From an uncultured Bacteroidaceae bacterium (GTDB lineage: Bacteria > Bacteroidota > Bacteroidia > Bacteroidales > Bacteroidaceae): a stretch of 11,768 bases of DNA. The notes beneath the pieces are model-generated. The model had not been told where the DNA came from. It did no database searches and saw only the letters and a list, made by a program, of their open reading frames with translations. Positions 1 to 7,923 of this stretch are shown here, one piece after another (the stretch's first letter is position 1; each line of letters starts with the position of its first letter). The stretch is from assembly GCA_904501775.1 (NCBI GenBank), contig CAJGCJ010000057.1, positions 1 to 11,768 of the forward strand, read 5' to 3'. A program made the position numbers and the translations under genes.

Positions 1-1
1 T

Positions 2-115
2 ATAATAGTTGTAGGTGCTCCATTTGTAATATATTCGATGCGAAAACCGAATTGGATTGACAAGGATTCCAATTTTGAGCCATTCCATTGGGAAGAAAAC
101 AACTACACCAAATAA
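2..115 (+). CDS. C-terminal tail of a membrane protein, probably a transporter (5' partial)
   Basis: The frame is open from base 2 to a TAA at 113-115 and gives 37 residues. It starts with a hydrophobic stretch (IIVVGAPFVIYSM) that looks like the end of a last transmembrane helix. A charged, aromatic-rich cytoplasmic tail of about 24 residues follows, ending in NNYTK. A terminal helix ending in 'GAPF-[VIF]-[ILV]-Y' and then basic residues is seen in several transporter families, including APC-type amino acid permeases and FecCD-type permeases. The fragment is too short to choose between them. Its end lies 3 bases before the large hairpin at 118-165, which supports it being a genuine gene end. 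The reading as a real coding frame is fairly safe; the family is a guess. Confidence 0.6.
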   Translation: MIVVGAPFVIYSMRKPNWIDKDSNFEPFHWEENNYTK

Positions 116-117
116 TT

Positions 118-165
118 ATTTTAGAACAATCGGCCATCCTGAAGGATGGCCGATTGTTCTAAAAT
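118..165 (+). terminator. Perfect 22-bp hairpin, probable terminator of the upstream gene
   Basis: Bases 118-139 and 144-165 are exact reverse complements (22 bp) around a TGAA tetraloop. The core is GC-rich (CGGCCATCC/GGATGGCCG) and the base is A/T-rich. It sits 3 bases after the stop codon of the upstream gene and about 75 bases before the GH92 start. There is no clean T-run after the right arm; the T-run lies in the left arm and the A-run in the right arm, so it is not a textbook rho-independent terminator. A 3'-end-stabilising or bidirectional terminator hairpin is the simplest reading. Confidence 0.6.
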
Positions 166-198
166 TCAAAATAAAGCGACTGCTGCTCTATTATTTAA

Positions 199-206
199 TA
201 AATTTT
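199..206 (+). promoter_or_regulatory. Possible -7 promoter element for the GH92 gene
   Basis: TAAATTTT matches the Bacteroidota -7 consensus TAnnTTTG at five of six fixed bases; a G follows one base later. It lies 32 bases before the ATG, which would leave a leader of about 25 bases. No convincing -33 element is seen upstream. This is weak evidence, offered because the hairpin at 118-165 probably isolates the gene from upstream transcription. Confidence 0.3.
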
Positions 207-238
207 GTCTATTTTAGCGAGCAATAAAACCTACTATT

Positions 239-2425
239 ATGAAAAACCACATATCAGCACTGCTCATTACACTCGTCACACTATCGTGTACCAACAACAG
301 TATCGACTATACAAGATTGGTAAACCCATTCATAGGTACCGACTACACAGGCAATGTATACCCCGGAGCGCAAGCCCCGTTCGGCATGGTACAGCTGAGC
401 CCCGACAACGGACTGCCCGGATGGGACAGAATAGCCGGTTACTATTACCCCGACAGCACTATAGCCGGTTTCAGCCACACCCATTTGTCGGGAACAGGAG
501 CAGGCGACCTTTATGATATAAGTTTCATGCCCATAACCGAGCCGGCAAGCATCGCAGCTGCTCCGCTCGGAGTACATTCCAAGTTCAGTCATCAGAACGA
601 AGAGGCGCATGCCGGCTACTATCGTGTTCATCTGACCGACTATAATATTGATGTAGAGCTCACTGCCACTGAGCGCTGCGGTGTGCAACGCTACAGCTAC
701 CCCTGCGACACAGCCATAGTGCTGCTGAACTTGGGCAAGGCAACAAACTGGGACGCGACCTATGACACATATGTCAGAATAATAGACAGCAACACCATAG
801 AGGGTTACAGATTCTCCAAAGGCTGGGCACGCAATCAGAAGGTATTCTTCCGCACAAGCTTCTCGCATCCGTTCTACTGCATTGAAACAGACTCCATAAC
901 AGTAACAGGCGAGGAGGGTGAAAAGAGACTCATCAACACAACAAGATTCGAATTCCAATTAGACAACAACAGACAACTTACAGTGGTTACAGCAATATCG
1001 GGAACCTCACTCGAGGGTGCAGCCAAGAACCTTGCACACGAAGCGCCACACCACAATTTCGACACATACCACAACGACCTATGTAAAGAGTGGAACAAAG
1101 AGCTCGGGCGCATAGAGGTCAGTGGCGGAACAACCGACCAACAGGTATGTTTCTACACAGCCCTTTACCGTACAATGATAGCCCCCACACTCTACTGTGA
1201 TATTGACGGTAAATACATGGGTGCCGACGGCAAGGTACACGATGCCGAGAATTGGAACAACTACTCAACCTTCTCGTTATGGGATACATACCGCGCAGCA
1301 CATCCGCTATTCACTTACACAGCAACCTCGCGTGTAGGCGACATGGTTAATTCGTTCATTGCACACTTCAACGAGCATGGACGACTGCCGGTGTGGAACA
1401 TGTGGGGCAGCGAAACAGATATGATGATAGGCTATCACTCGGTGCCCGTCATAGTGGATGCCTACCTGAAAGGCATTGGAGGTTTCGATGCAGAAAAGGC
1501 TCTTGAAGCGTGCGTTGCAACAGCCAACAGTGATGAATATCGCGGTATTGGTATATACAAAGATAAGGGATATGTACCCTACGATGTCGTTGACCCCTAC
1601 AATGCCGACAACTGGGCCATGTCGCGCACACTGGAGTATGCCTTTGACGACTACTGCATTGCGCTTATGGCACAGAAGATGGGACGCGAGAGCATTGCAG
1701 CCGACTTCTTCGCTCGTTCCGAGAATTGGCGCAACCAATATAATACCAACACCACCTTCATGCAGCCCCGTAATAGTTGCGGAGAGTTCCAGCCTGCATT
1801 CAACCCCGATGAATATACACACCACATTTGCGAGAGCAACGCTTGGCACTATATGTGGAGCGTACAGCACGACATTGAAGGACTGATAGAAGTTGTAGGA
1901 AAGGAGCGTTTTGCATCCAAACTCGACAGCATGTTCACATACACCCCCACCGACAAGGAGGGATTGCCAATCTTCAGTACCGGAATGATAGGCCAGTATG
2001 CACATGGCAACGAACCGAGCCACCATGTCATCTATCTTTTCAACCACATAGGCAAGCAGCACAAGACACAGGAGTATGTAGCCCAAGTGATGAACAGCCT
2101 ATATCGCAACACCCCCGACGGACTATGCGGCAACGAGGATTGCGGACAGATGTCGGCATGGTATGTAATGTCGGCAATGGGATTCTACCCGGTAAACCCT
2201 GTGAGCGGAGAATATGAGCTTGGTGTTCCACTCTTTCCACATATAAGGCTTAACCTTGAGAATGGCAAGACATTTACAATAAAAGCGCCCGAAGTGGGCA
2301 AGGAGCGCATTCATGTGACACGCCGTATACTGAATGGCACTGAACATAAAGGCACAACCATCACACACAACGACATCATGAGTGGTGCCACATTGGAGAT
2401 AGAACTTAGCGGGAAATCAGAATAA
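239..2425 (+). CDS. GH92 family alpha-mannosidase lipoprotein
   Basis: This 728-aa protein is a full-length glycoside hydrolase family 92 enzyme. The family comprises Ca2+-dependent inverting exo-alpha-mannosidases that trim N-glycan or yeast mannan side chains. The N-terminus is a lipoprotein signal with lipobox TLSC, Cys at residue 17. The N-terminal beta-sandwich domain opens with VNPFIGTD and carries SHTHLSGTGAGD at 79-90. The helical barrel domain carries CESNAWHYMW (Glu532), GNEPSHH (590-596) and GNEDCGQMSAWY (Asp634). Glu532 and Asp634 fall where the characterised Bacteroides enzyme BT3990 has its catalytic acid and base, and the GNEPSHH block matches its substrate and Ca2+ site. Residues after Cys17 (TNNS) lack the acidic lipoprotein export signal, so periplasmic rather than surface location is inferred. 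No SusC/SusD partner is visible in the window. The linkage specificity cannot be read from sequence. Family assignment is very secure. Confidence 0.96.
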   Translation: MKNHISALLITLVTLSCTNNSIDYTRLVNPFIGTDYTGNVYPGAQAPFGMVQLSPDNGLPGWDRIAGYYYPDSTIAGFSHTHLSGTGAGDLYDISFMPITEPASIAAAPLGVHSKFSHQNEEAHAGYYRVHLTDYNIDVELTATERCGVQRYSYPCDTAIVLLNLGKATNWDATYDTYVRIIDSNTIEGYRFSKGWARNQKVFFRTSFSHPFYCIETDSITVTGEEGEKRLINTTRFEFQLDNNRQLTVVTAISGTSLEGAAKNLAHEAPHHNFDTYHNDLCKEWNKELGRIEVSGGTTDQQVCFYTALYRTMIAPTLYCDIDGKYMGADGKVHDAENWNNYSTFSLWDTYRAAHPLFTYTATSRVGDMVNSFIAHFNEHGRLPVWNMWGSETDMMIGYHSVPVIVDAYLKGIGGFDAEKALEACVATANSDEYRGIGIYKDKGYVPYDVVDPYNADNWAMSRTLEYAFDDYCIALMAQKMGRESIAADFFARSENWRNQYNTNTTFMQPRNSCGEFQPAFNPDEYTHHICESNAWHYMWSVQHDIEGLIEVVGKERFASKLDSMFTYTPTDKEGLPIFSTGMIGQYAHGNEPSHHVIYLFNHIGKQHKTQEYVAQVMNSLYRNTPDGLCGNEDCGQMSAWYVMSAMGFYPVNPVSGEYELGVPLFPHIRLNLENGKTFTIKAPEVGKERIHVTRRILNGTEHKGTTITHNDIMSGATLEIELSGKSE

Positions 2426-2428
2426 CGC

Positions 2429-4453
2429 CTATTGTATTTTATTGTCGGCGGTGTATCCGCTGGGATAGATAAGCAGTACGCTTGTATCCTGATAGTCGCG
2501 TTGCAACTGTGTGAACACATGATCGAGCGAAGGACGGAACGAGATAGAACCTTTTCGTGCACTCACAATCACCAGCAAATGGTCGGGCTTTATTATTTTA
2601 GAGAGGCGTTTAAGGTCGTTACCGCCATCAGTGGGACAATACTCGGCAACCACACGACCATATTTTGATATCTTCTGCTGCACAAGCGCCATAGTATCGG
2701 GGTGTCCATGATAACTTACCTTGCATCCCAGACCACCAGCCATGAAAGCAGTCTCCTCGACCCAATTGTCGAATCCTGCCTCAAATTCGGCTTTTGCAGG
2801 AAAGGTGATATGTATTCTGCGTATCGTATTCAAAGGCATAGATATGCGTGCCATCACTATCTGGCAGTTAAGGTTGCTCAGGAGCACCGGCAACACTCCA
2901 CCCAAGAAAGAATCGTTGGCAGTCTCTTTCTGATGAAAGCCCACAATAAGTTCCTTGTAATCGTTCTCTTTCATCTCGTGAATGATACCATTCGACAAGT
3001 TGGTAGTAAGCCTCAACTTTGTCAACAGCGGAACATTTACCGATGCTGCAATCTTTGCAGCACTGCCGAGGACCTTTGTAGCCTGCCCCATCAATTTCTC
3101 ATCCTCGTCGAGTACAACGGTAACGGCCGACAAAGGAATTGTACTATTCTCTTTTCGTATCAAAAGCGCCAAGTCCATCAGCCTGTCCACCATATTCGGA
3201 TTTGCAAGTGCCAGAAGAGTCTTTTTGGACATGTTCACAGGCTTGTCGGCTACACTGCCCGACACAATGATGCGCCTTGACGCCCAATCGGTTACAATGG
3301 AACTGACAACACACGACACCAGAATAAGCAGAATAGTGCCGTTAAGGACATCATCGTTAAGCAGGCGCGAGCCATCGGGCAATATGATGCCATGACCCAC
3401 GAGCGCTGCAGCAAGTGTTGCAGCAGCCTGCGACCCGCTGAGTCCGAACATAAGGCGTTGTTCGTCACGATTCATCCTGAAGCTCTTGGCCGTGAGCCAC
3501 GAAGCAATCCACTTACCCGACAAGGCCGTAAGCACCATTGCAATCATCACAATGAGCGCACTGCCACCGGTAAAGAGGACCTTGACATTTATAATCATTC
3601 CCACACCTATGAGGAAATAGGGGATAAAAATAGCATTTCCAATAAAGTCGATATGCCTCATCAAAGGCGAAGAGTGCGGAATAAGCCTGTTGAGCACCAA
3701 TCCAGTGATGAAAGCCCCGAGAATTCCCTCCATGCCTACAAGTTCCATCATGCCGGCACCGAGGAAGAGCAGGGCCATCACAAATATATACTGTATGGTT
3801 CCATCATTATATTTGCGGAAGAAATAACGCGCAATACGTGGGAACAGGAACACTATGGCAGCCGTAAGCACTATCAACTTCACAAGCAGCAGCACGAAGA
3901 ACCAGCCATCGACATCACCGGCAAAAAGGCCTCCAACCACAGCCAGCACAAAAAGCGTAAGCGTATCGGTGATAACCGTACCGCCGACAACGAAATTAAC
4001 ACACTTCAGCCTTGAGAGACCATAGCGTGCAACAATAGGATATGAAATCAGAGTATATGATGCATACATGCTGGCAAGCAGCACTGCTGTTATGAGTCCG
4101 AAATCGAGCAGTACCATATTGGTGAACATACCCAAGGAGATGGGTACAATAAAAGCGAGCAGTCCCAATGTGAGCGCACCACCCCTGTTCTCTTTAAGTT
4201 CCTGCAGGTTAATCTCGAGACTTGCAAGGAACATAATATAATAGAGACCTACCTTACCGAACAGTTCAAAGCTGTCGTCGCGTTCAAGAATGTTGAATCC
4301 GTTTGGTCCTATGAGCAGACCGGCCAATATCATACCTATGATATGCGGCAGGCGCAACTTCTGAAACAGCAACGGTGCAAACAATATAACGCACAGCACC
4401 CAGAAAAATATCCATGTAGGATCGGTAATAGGGAAAAACGAGCTCCAATTCAT
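2429..4453 (-). CDS. CPA2-type cation:proton antiporter with C-terminal tandem USP-like domains
   Basis: This 674-aa protein has an N-terminal Na_H_exchanger transporter domain of about 12 membrane segments (residues 14-400) and a soluble C-terminal half. Seen features include GMILAGLLIGPNGFN near 40-54, the ITDT motif at 161-164 with Asp163 as the likely ion/proton-binding carboxylate, and Lys314 in SGKWIASW, where NhaA/NapA-type antiporters keep a membrane lysine. Residues about 409-536 and 543-665 look like two universal-stress-protein (USP)-like alpha/beta repeats, each with a start strand (KKTLLALA, IRRIHITF) and a late hydrophobic strand (KELIVGF, HLLVIVSA); these may bind nucleotide and gate transport. 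The expected role is exchange of Na+ or K+ for H+ across the inner membrane. Its stop codon faces that of the GH92 gene with 3 bases between. It lies 53 bases downstream of the DUF3078 gene and may share its transcript. The transported ion is not determinable. Confidence 0.88.
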   Translation of the reverse strand: MNWSSFFPITDPTWIFFWVLCVILFAPLLFQKLRLPHIIGMILAGLLIGPNGFNILERDDSFELFGKVGLYYIMFLASLEINLQELKENRGGALTLGLLAFIVPISLGMFTNMVLLDFGLITAVLLASMYASYTLISYPIVARYGLSRLKCVNFVVGGTVITDTLTLFVLAVVGGLFAGDVDGWFFVLLLVKLIVLTAAIVFLFPRIARYFFRKYNDGTIQYIFVMALLFLGAGMMELVGMEGILGAFITGLVLNRLIPHSSPLMRHIDFIGNAIFIPYFLIGVGMIINVKVLFTGGSALIVMIAMVLTALSGKWIASWLTAKSFRMNRDEQRLMFGLSGSQAAATLAAALVGHGIILPDGSRLLNDDVLNGTILLILVSCVVSSIVTDWASRRIIVSGSVADKPVNMSKKTLLALANPNMVDRLMDLALLIRKENSTIPLSAVTVVLDEDEKLMGQATKVLGSAAKIAASVNVPLLTKLRLTTNLSNGIIHEMKENDYKELIVGFHQKETANDSFLGGVLPVLLSNLNCQIVMARISMPLNTIRRIHITFPAKAEFEAGFDNWVEETAFMAGGLGCKVSYHGHPDTMALVQQKISKYGRVVAEYCPTDGGNDLKRLSKIIKPDHLLVIVSARKGSISFRPSLDHVFTQLQRDYQDTSVLLIYPSGYTADNKIQ

Positions 4454-4506
4454 TTAAATCAACATCACTTTTATAACATCATATACTATTAAACAAACAT
4501 TTCTCG

Positions 4507-5793
4507 TTACCAAGAGTATGAAAGTCCCAGCGAGAAATACTCCTTAAACTGCCAATAGCCATACGAATCGCTGTACAGTCCGCGTGAGCTGTCATCGAAA
4601 CGGCCATGCATGAACAATGTCGTATCGAGATATTTATTTATCTTCATCTTGATGGTATTCTCCCAATTGAAATATGCACGGGCGTAGTTTGTATAGAATT
4701 CGAGACGGCTGTTCAAGGTCACATTCTTAAACAGAGTCGCATTGAGTGTAGGCTGTATCTGGGTACCGAAGTCCTCTTTATGATGACGTCCGTCGCGTAT
4801 TCCGTAACGTGAAGCCAACTCGCCGAAACGTACGAACTTATAGTTATATGATGACAGTGGAGCCACGTACACCGACAAGTCCCAATTCTCTCCTGCCCGC
4901 TTATAATCGAAACCGATAGAGAAGTTGGCATCAAAAGGAGCCATGAAATTAGATACGAAATCGGGGTTATTGGTTGGATAACTTGGCATTGACTGTGTCT
5001 GTAGGGTCATTTTGGCCGACAAGTTCACATTGTCAAAAATCTTGTAACCGAATTTCGATTCAAGACGCAACATATCGTTGTTTGTCTGATAGCTGTGCAA
5101 CGAATCGCCCGACACGGTAACAAAACCCAACTTTGCCTCAAAGATATTCTCAAACGAAATTTTCTTATTATCGATATAATTGAGTTTCAATTTGAGGTGA
5201 GTGATGAAAGTTCTGTTGTTCTCACCACCTTGGGCCCAGTTGCCCGAGATGTAGTTCTGGGTAAAGTTCAACGAGAAGCTACCCGATGTGCGCCAATAGT
5301 TGGGCTTGTACTCATCTACTTCGAGTGCTCCATCCACATTTTGTGGCAACAGAAGCGGCTTGTGCTCTTTAAGGGTAATTACGGGAGCAGCCTGTGTCGA
5401 CTCGAAATCGCTTGTCACAAGTTCGCCACGTATATCCGATTCTGTAGCTGTTATATACGAAGGATAATTTTTGTATACACCTACGAGCAATCTGTCTACA
5501 AACTCCTCACGCTCTTCGTCAAGCGCCAACTTGCCATCTACAGCATCATCAGCAGCAGCCCTGTCATCCAGCGACACCGCATCTTTGATTGTAGATGAAT
5601 AGAGCAACGTCGGCGAGAACAGCTTATAGAACACCGGGTCGCTGTCGGCCTCATTGTCATCACCCGGCACATTAAGCTGCGCCACAATAGAATCGAGAGA
5701 AGAGATAAAATAACTCTTAACATCCTGTGCATTCACAATATTAACGACAAACACACTGATTAAGGTTGCAAAAAATACAGATTTACGTCTCAT
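4507..5793 (-). CDS. DUF3078 protein, predicted secreted or outer-membrane beta-barrel
   Basis: A 428-aa protein is predicted from the ATG at 5793. That start is preferred over the in-frame ATG at 5859 because it begins directly with a signal peptide: MRRKS, a hydrophobic core, then VNA before QDV, cleavage likely after residue 22. The longer start would put 22 extra residues before the signal and cover the promoter element at 5811-5818. The mature N-terminal part (about 24-150) is acidic. From about residue 165 (NYWRTSGSFSLNF) the chain becomes alternating beta-strand with many aromatic residues, includes NWAQGGENN near 186, and ends in an aromatic residue (YSW). This pattern is typical of the Bacteroidota DUF3078 family, whose function is unknown; a barrel in the outer membrane is inferred. 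It is divergent from yidC and followed by the antiporter gene. Confidence 0.82.
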   Translation of the reverse strand: MRRKSVFFATLISVFVVNIVNAQDVKSYFISSLDSIVAQLNVPGDDNEADSDPVFYKLFSPTLLYSSTIKDAVSLDDRAAADDAVDGKLALDEEREEFVDRLLVGVYKNYPSYITATESDIRGELVTSDFESTQAAPVITLKEHKPLLLPQNVDGALEVDEYKPNYWRTSGSFSLNFTQNYISGNWAQGGENNRTFITHLKLKLNYIDNKKISFENIFEAKLGFVTVSGDSLHSYQTNNDMLRLESKFGYKIFDNVNLSAKMTLQTQSMPSYPTNNPDFVSNFMAPFDANFSIGFDYKRAGENWDLSVYVAPLSSYNYKFVRFGELASRYGIRDGRHHKEDFGTQIQPTLNATLFKNVTLNSRLEFYTNYARAYFNWENTIKMKINKYLDTTLFMHGRFDDSSRGLYSDSYGYWQFKEYFSLGLSYSW

Positions 5794-5810
5794 AGTAATA
5801 TTATTTGCCG

Positions 5811-5818
5811 CGAAGATA
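5811..5818 (-). promoter_or_regulatory. Probable -7 promoter element for the DUF3078 gene
   Basis: On the minus strand this reads TATCTTCG followed by CGGC, one mismatch from TAnnTTTG. It lies 17 bases upstream of the ATG at 5793, implying a very short leader of about 10 bases. It resembles the yidC element on the other strand (TAACTTTG followed by CGGGC). The -33 region is weak. Confidence 0.5.
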
Positions 5819-5918
5819 CAAAAATAATTCTGGAATAACAGCACATCCACATATTTCAATTAAACATTTGCAAAACATATTTTTACATATAAAAGCAATT
5901 ATATTGCCATATTTTTGT

Positions 5919-5926
5919 TAACTTTG
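5919..5926 (+). promoter_or_regulatory. Bacteroidota -7 promoter element for yidC
   Basis: TAACTTTG is an exact match to the TAnnTTTG -7 consensus recognised by the Bacteroidota primary sigma factor. It lies 43 bases before the yidC ATG, so the leader would be about 35-37 bases and ends in an A-rich stretch. No good TTTG is found 19-23 bases upstream; the flanking DNA (5850-5918) is very A/T-rich and shared with the divergent DUF3078 promoter. Confidence 0.65.
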
Positions 5927-5969
5927 CGGGCAATTATCAAATTGAACAAAAAGACACAAACGAACCATT

Positions 5970-7898
5970 ATGGATAAGAACAGCAGTTTAGGGTTTATAC
6001 TCATTATAGCAGTAATGTTGGGATTCTTCTATTTCAACCAAGCCGACCCACAACAGATTGAAGCACAAAAGCGTTATCAAGATTCAATAGCAGCAGTGCA
6101 ATACGAGCAGGAGCTGCTTGCCTACAAAGAGACAGAGCGCCGACAGGCCGAGCTTGCAACATTGGAGAACGACAGCACTTCCCTGCTCTTCAACGCTCTT
6201 AAAGGCGAAGAGCAGTTCGTTACCTTGTCGAACAACAAGGTAAACCTTCGTCTCTCGACCCTCGGAGGACGCGTGTGTGAAGCTACGCTCAACGACTATA
6301 ACAACCAGCAGGGCAAGCCCGTAACCTTGTTCAACGAGAACGACCACATAACAATACGCAACGCACGCCGCGGACAAGAGGATATATACAACCAGTTCTA
6401 TTTCACTATAGACGGCAAGGAGGAGAACATCAACACATCCGAGTTGTATTTCACCCCCATACACGTCACCGACAGCAGCGTAACAATGCGTCTTGCATTC
6501 AGCACCGACAAATACATCGACTTCAACTATTCACTGTTGCCCGACAGCTACATGCTGAACCTCTCAATTGAGGCACACAACATGCAGGGAGCACTTCCCG
6601 GATCTACACGCGAACTTGGTATAACATGGGACCAGCTAGTGCGCCAGCAGGAGAAAGGCTTCACCTTTGAGCAACAGTACACAAATATCACATACAAGAT
6701 AGCAGATGAGGGTACCGACAACCTCAGCGAGCGCACCAACGACAAAGAGAACATCGAGGAGCCCGTTGACTGGGTTGCATTCAAGAACCAGTTCTTCTCG
6801 TGTATCGTAATTGCCGGAAGCGAGTTCAGCAACGTATCACTCTCGTCAGATACAATCAACGAGGGCAAGGGCTACATGAAGAACTGCTCGGCAAGCATGT
6901 ACACTCCGTTCGACCCCAGTGGCAAGAACGCCACCGACCTGCAATTCTACTTCGGCCCCAACAAGTACAGCGAGCTGAAGGCCTGCAACGAACTTGCAAT
7001 AAACGAGAACAAGGAGCTGCAATTGCACAAGCTCATCTACTTCGGATGGCCCATCGTACGCCTTATCAACAGATACTTTATCATTTACCTGTTCGACTGG
7101 CTCACAAGCTGGGGACTGAGCATGGGACTTGTACTGCTGTTGCTCACTCTCATAGTAAAAGCTGCCGTATACCCCTTCACCTACAAGTCATACGTCTCTT
7201 CGGCAAAGATGCGCGCCTTGAAGCCCTACATCGACGAGATAAATGCCAAATATCCCAAGCCCGAAGATGCAATGAGAAAGCAGCAGGAGATTATGGGACT
7301 ATACAGCAAATATGGAGCAAGCCCCATGGGAGGCTGTCTGCCCATGCTCATCCAGATGCCCATCTTCATTGCCCTGTTCAACTTTGTCCCCAATGCAATA
7401 GAGTTGCGCCAGCAAAGCTTCTTGTGGGCACACGACCTTTCGTCATACGACGCCCTCATCAGCTGGGACACATATATATGGCCCATCGGTAACCACATAA
7501 GCATCTTCTGTTTGCTGTTCTGCTTGACACAGATTGTAAACACATACTACACCTCAAAGATGCAGCCCAACATGGGTGGCTCGCCCGAGCAGGAGATGCA
7601 GATGAAGATGATGCGTTGGATGATGTACATCATGCCTGTAATATTCTTCTTCATATTCCACGACTATTCATCGGGTCTTAACTACTACTATTTCCTCTCG
7701 ACACTCATCAGCGTAATCATATTCATATACCTAAGAAAGAGCGTCAAGGAGCAGGAGCTGTTGCGCAAGATGGAGGCCTATTACGAGAAGAACAAGAACA
7801 ACCCCGCAAAGCGAAGCGGTATGATGGCACGCCTTGAAGCACTGCAGCAGGAGCAGCAGCGCATTCTCGAGGAGCAGCAAAAGAGAAACAAGAAATAA
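5970..7898 (+). CDS. yidC: Membrane protein insertase YidC
   Basis: YidC (Oxa1/Alb3 family) inserts and folds inner-membrane proteins, alone or with SecYEG. The 642-aa length is typical of Bacteroidota, longer than E. coli (548). Residues about 7-23 form the first membrane helix (LGFILIIAVMLGFFYF). A long periplasmic beta-domain follows, to about residue 350. The conserved insertase core starts around 370 (FDWLTSWGLSMG) and includes TLIVKAAVYPFTYK, where Lys397 sits at the position of the groove Arg366 of E. coli. It continues with a cytoplasmic hairpin, GGCLPMLIQMPIFIALF (454-470) and LNYYYFLST. The tail from about 590 is charged, Gln/Lys/Glu-rich and helical, ending KRNKK, suitable for ribosome contact. 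It has its own promoter and probably forms an operon with the next gene, 25 bases downstream. Confidence 0.97.
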   Translation: MDKNSSLGFILIIAVMLGFFYFNQADPQQIEAQKRYQDSIAAVQYEQELLAYKETERRQAELATLENDSTSLLFNALKGEEQFVTLSNNKVNLRLSTLGGRVCEATLNDYNNQQGKPVTLFNENDHITIRNARRGQEDIYNQFYFTIDGKEENINTSELYFTPIHVTDSSVTMRLAFSTDKYIDFNYSLLPDSYMLNLSIEAHNMQGALPGSTRELGITWDQLVRQQEKGFTFEQQYTNITYKIADEGTDNLSERTNDKENIEEPVDWVAFKNQFFSCIVIAGSEFSNVSLSSDTINEGKGYMKNCSASMYTPFDPSGKNATDLQFYFGPNKYSELKACNELAINENKELQLHKLIYFGWPIVRLINRYFIIYLFDWLTSWGLSMGLVLLLLTLIVKAAVYPFTYKSYVSSAKMRALKPYIDEINAKYPKPEDAMRKQQEIMGLYSKYGASPMGGCLPMLIQMPIFIALFNFVPNAIELRQQSFLWAHDLSSYDALISWDTYIWPIGNHISIFCLLFCLTQIVNTYYTSKMQPNMGGSPEQEMQMKMMRWMMYIMPVIFFFIFHDYSSGLNYYYFLSTLISVIIFIYLRKSVKEQELLRKMEAYYEKNKNNPAKRSGMMARLEALQQEQQRILEEQQKRNKK

Positions 7899-7923
7899 AA
7901 AAACAATAACAAAAGAATAGAAA

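Noticed and set aside
205..516. A 103-aa plus-strand frame at the start of the GH92 gene
   Set aside because: It is out of frame with the GH92 gene, Arg/His/Tyr-rich, and covers its leader and signal peptide; it is a shadow.
281..2086. Long minus-strand open frames (225 aa and 259 aa) inside the GH92 gene
   Set aside because: They lie antisense to a full-length gene with conserved catalytic motifs. Their Cys/Val/Tyr-rich products look like reverse translations of that gene and match no family I know.
2702..4015. Plus-strand open frames (192 aa and 207 aa) across the antiporter gene
   Set aside because: They are antisense to a clear membrane transporter. The products are His/Gln/Lys-rich without motifs, and no promoter fits them.
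5794..5859. Upstream in-frame ATG at 5859 for the DUF3078 gene
   Set aside because: It would add 22 residues before a good signal peptide and place the likely -7 element inside the coding sequence; the ATG at 5793 fits better.
6800..7492. A 230-aa plus-strand frame within yidC
   Set aside because: It is an alternate frame of the conserved YidC core, with a biased Arg/His/Gln composition; it is a shadow frame.
7840..7880. CAG/GAG-rich repeat-like stretch at the end of yidC
   Set aside because: It encodes the Gln/Glu-rich helical tail of YidC; it is low-complexity codon use, not a separate repeat element.
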